Below, piece after piece: positions 5,065 to 6,362 of a stretch of 6,362 nt of DNA. The stretch comes from Proteiniphilum sp. UBA4084 (GTDB lineage: Bacteria > Bacteroidota > Bacteroidia > Bacteroidales > Dysgonomonadaceae): contig DFYK01000082.1 of the NCBI GenBank assembly GCA_002383605.1, positions 3,615-9,976 on the forward strand, written 5' to 3'. The notes under the pieces are model-generated. The model was not told where the DNA came from. It was given only the letters and a program-made list of their open reading frames with translations, and ran no database searches. How positions within the stretch are numbered: position 1 is the stretch's first letter; each line of letters opens with the position of its first letter. The position numbers and the translations under genes were made by a program.

Positions 5065-6362
5065 ATGAATGGCGTATTAATTATTAAAAAATTGAAAACA
5101 GAAATGAAGCAACACGCGTCAAAGTTATTGATGTTGCTTTTTTTTGTGTCGTGCGTTGCGACGCTCTCGGCACAAAAGGTTGTTAAAGGAACCGTAACAG
5201 ATGTGAACGGTGTACCCTTGATTGGCGTGAATGTAGTAGTGAAGGATGCTGCTACAGCTATTGGGACCGTAACAGATGTGGATGGAACCTATTCATTGCA
5301 GGTACCGGGAGATAATTCCACCTTGGTATATTCATATATCGGCTACAATACCGTAGAGGCTCTTGTGGGAGTGCAAACTATCATGGATCAGGTATTAACG
5401 GAAGAAACGCAAATGATGGATGAACTGGTTGTGGTAGGTTACGGCATTCAGAAGAAAGTGACCGTCACAGGTGCTGTGGCAAGCGTGGCCGGAGAAGATC
5501 TGAAAGCATCTCCCACTACCAACCTGTCGAATGCCATCGTGGGCCGTATGCCGGGGGTGATTGGATTTCAACGTTCTGATGAGCCGGGAGGCGGTGGAAC
5601 CACCATTCGTATTCGTGGTACGAACTCTCTCGGCTTTAAAGACCCGCTGATCGTGATTGATGGCGTACCGGGACGTGCCGGTGGTCTGAATCGCATCAAC
5701 CCCAATGAAATTGAGTCGATGTCGGTACTAAAAGACGCTGCAGCTGCTATCTATGGATCGCGCGCAGCCAATGGTGTAATCCTGATTACCACCAAACGGG
5801 GTAAAGAAGGGAAACCCACCATTACTTATACGGGAAATATGGGATTCTCACAACCTACCCGTATCCCAGCACTTGCCAATGCTTTTGAATACGCCACGAT
5901 GGTCAATGAAATTGATAAATATTCAGGGCGGGATCCACGTTATTCCGAGGAAGACCTCAGACAATACCAGGATGGTTCCGATCCATGGGGACATCCCAAT
6001 ACTAACTGGTATAAAGAAACCATCAAGGATATTTCACCAACTTATCGTCACGATGTCAGCATAACAGGCGGAAGCGACCGGTACAAATTCTTTATCAGCC
6101 TGGCCGCCAATGGAGAAGATGGTATTTATAAAAAATCAGCAAACCGCTATGACCAATTCAGTACGCGTGTGAATCTGGATATGAAAGTAAACGACTATCT
6201 GGATATGTCGTACGGAAATGTCAATCGTATGCAAGTCACAAATTATCCGGCACGTGGTGCTACGGATATCTTCAGCTCCATGGTCCGTAGCAAGCCTATC
6301 CTGCCTGCCTATTGGCCTAGCGGCGAGCCGGGACCGGATATTGAATACGGCGATAACCCTGT
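5065..6362 (+). CDS. SusC-like TonB-dependent outer-membrane receptor, N-terminal part (cut by window edge)
   Basis: Partial gene with 432 complete codons and no stop before the edge; SusC-family proteins are usually around 1000 residues. It would import glycans or their fragments across the outer membrane using TonB energy, normally with a SusD lipoprotein lid encoded just downstream. Numbering from the ATG at 5065: signal peptide to about A36 (cleavage before QKVVKG), CarboxypepD_reg-like beta-sandwich about 39-115, the typical DELVVVGYG segment (119-127) where the TonB box is expected, then a plug domain with GRMPGV (160-165), TIRIRG (180-185), LIVIDGVPG (195-203) and VLKDAAAAIYGSRAANGV (221-238), and the first barrel strands from about 250. 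There is no N-terminal STN domain, so it does not look like a FecA-type sigma-signalling receptor. The ATG at 5104 gives a more usual signal start (MKQHASKLLMLLFF) and may be the true start. The reading frame is intact, and its substrate cannot be read from this part. Confidence 0.93.
   Translation, partial: MNGVLIIKKLKTEMKQHASKLLMLLFFVSCVATLSAQKVVKGTVTDVNGVPLIGVNVVVKDAATAIGTVTDVDGTYSLQVPGDNSTLVYSYIGYNTVEALVGVQTIMDQVLTEETQMMDELVVVGYGIQKKVTVTGAVASVAGEDLKASPTTNLSNAIVGRMPGVIGFQRSDEPGGGGTTIRIRGTNSLGFKDPLIVIDGVPGRAGGLNRINPNEIESMSVLKDAAAAIYGSRAANGVILITTKRGKEGKPTITYTGNMGFSQPTRIPALANAFEYATMVNEIDKYSGRDPRYSEEDLRQYQDGSDPWGHPNTNWYKETIKDISPTYRHDVSITGGSDRYKFFISLAANGEDGIYKKSANRYDQFSTRVNLDMKVNDYLDMSYGNVNRMQVTNYPARGATDIFSSMVRSKPILPAYWPSGEPGPDIEYGDNP

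Noticed and set aside
5149..5154. Cysteine in the receptor signal peptide (FFVSC) as a possible lipobox
   Set aside because: The position -3 residue is F, followed by V and S, which fits a lipobox poorly. SusC proteins are barrel proteins cleaved by signal peptidase I, and a good site lies a few residues on (LSA, before Q37).

Overview
The window looks like chromosomal DNA from a Bacteroidota, most likely Bacteroidales. The evidence is a SusC-type TonB-dependent receptor with its carboxypeptidase-regulatory-like N-terminal domain, an exported GH2 beta-galactosidase, no Shine-Dalgarno sequence at any start, A-rich leaders, and TAnnTTTG-like promoter motifs. I cannot fix the genus from the sequence. 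No tRNA, rRNA, CRISPR array, insertion sequence or phage gene is visible.

Layout. Positions 1-156 are non-coding and hold two hairpins, one an almost textbook terminator (101-130). A 1037-residue exported GH2 beta-galactosidase lies on the minus strand (157-3270). A 471-bp divergent intergenic region follows (3271-3741). Its left half is extremely A+T-rich and its right half carries several overlapping short inverted repeats. A 404-residue NupG-like major-facilitator transporter is on the plus strand (3742-4956), and its stop codon sits in the loop of its own terminator hairpin. After a 108-bp gap, a susC-like receptor gene begins at 5065 or 5104. It stays open to the right edge, so only its N-terminal signal, CarboxypepD_reg-like, plug and early barrel parts are present. 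A susD partner would be expected just beyond the window.

How the genes may work together (inference). This looks like the edge of a polysaccharide-utilisation or glycan-scavenging locus. The SusC-like porin would import an oligosaccharide across the outer membrane, the GH2 enzyme would trim beta-galactosyl residues in the periplasm or at the cell surface, and the inner-membrane proton symporter would take up the small product. The transporter belongs by sequence to the nucleoside:H+ symporter family, so it could instead be an unrelated nucleoside permease that happens to lie between them. The three genes are probably three separate transcription units: one is divergent, and a terminator separates the other two.

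I found no convincing undescribed system. The points most worth a second look are the stop-codon-in-loop terminator, the structured leader of the transporter gene, the imperfect palindrome before susC, and the pairing of a NupG-like symporter with carbohydrate-locus genes.
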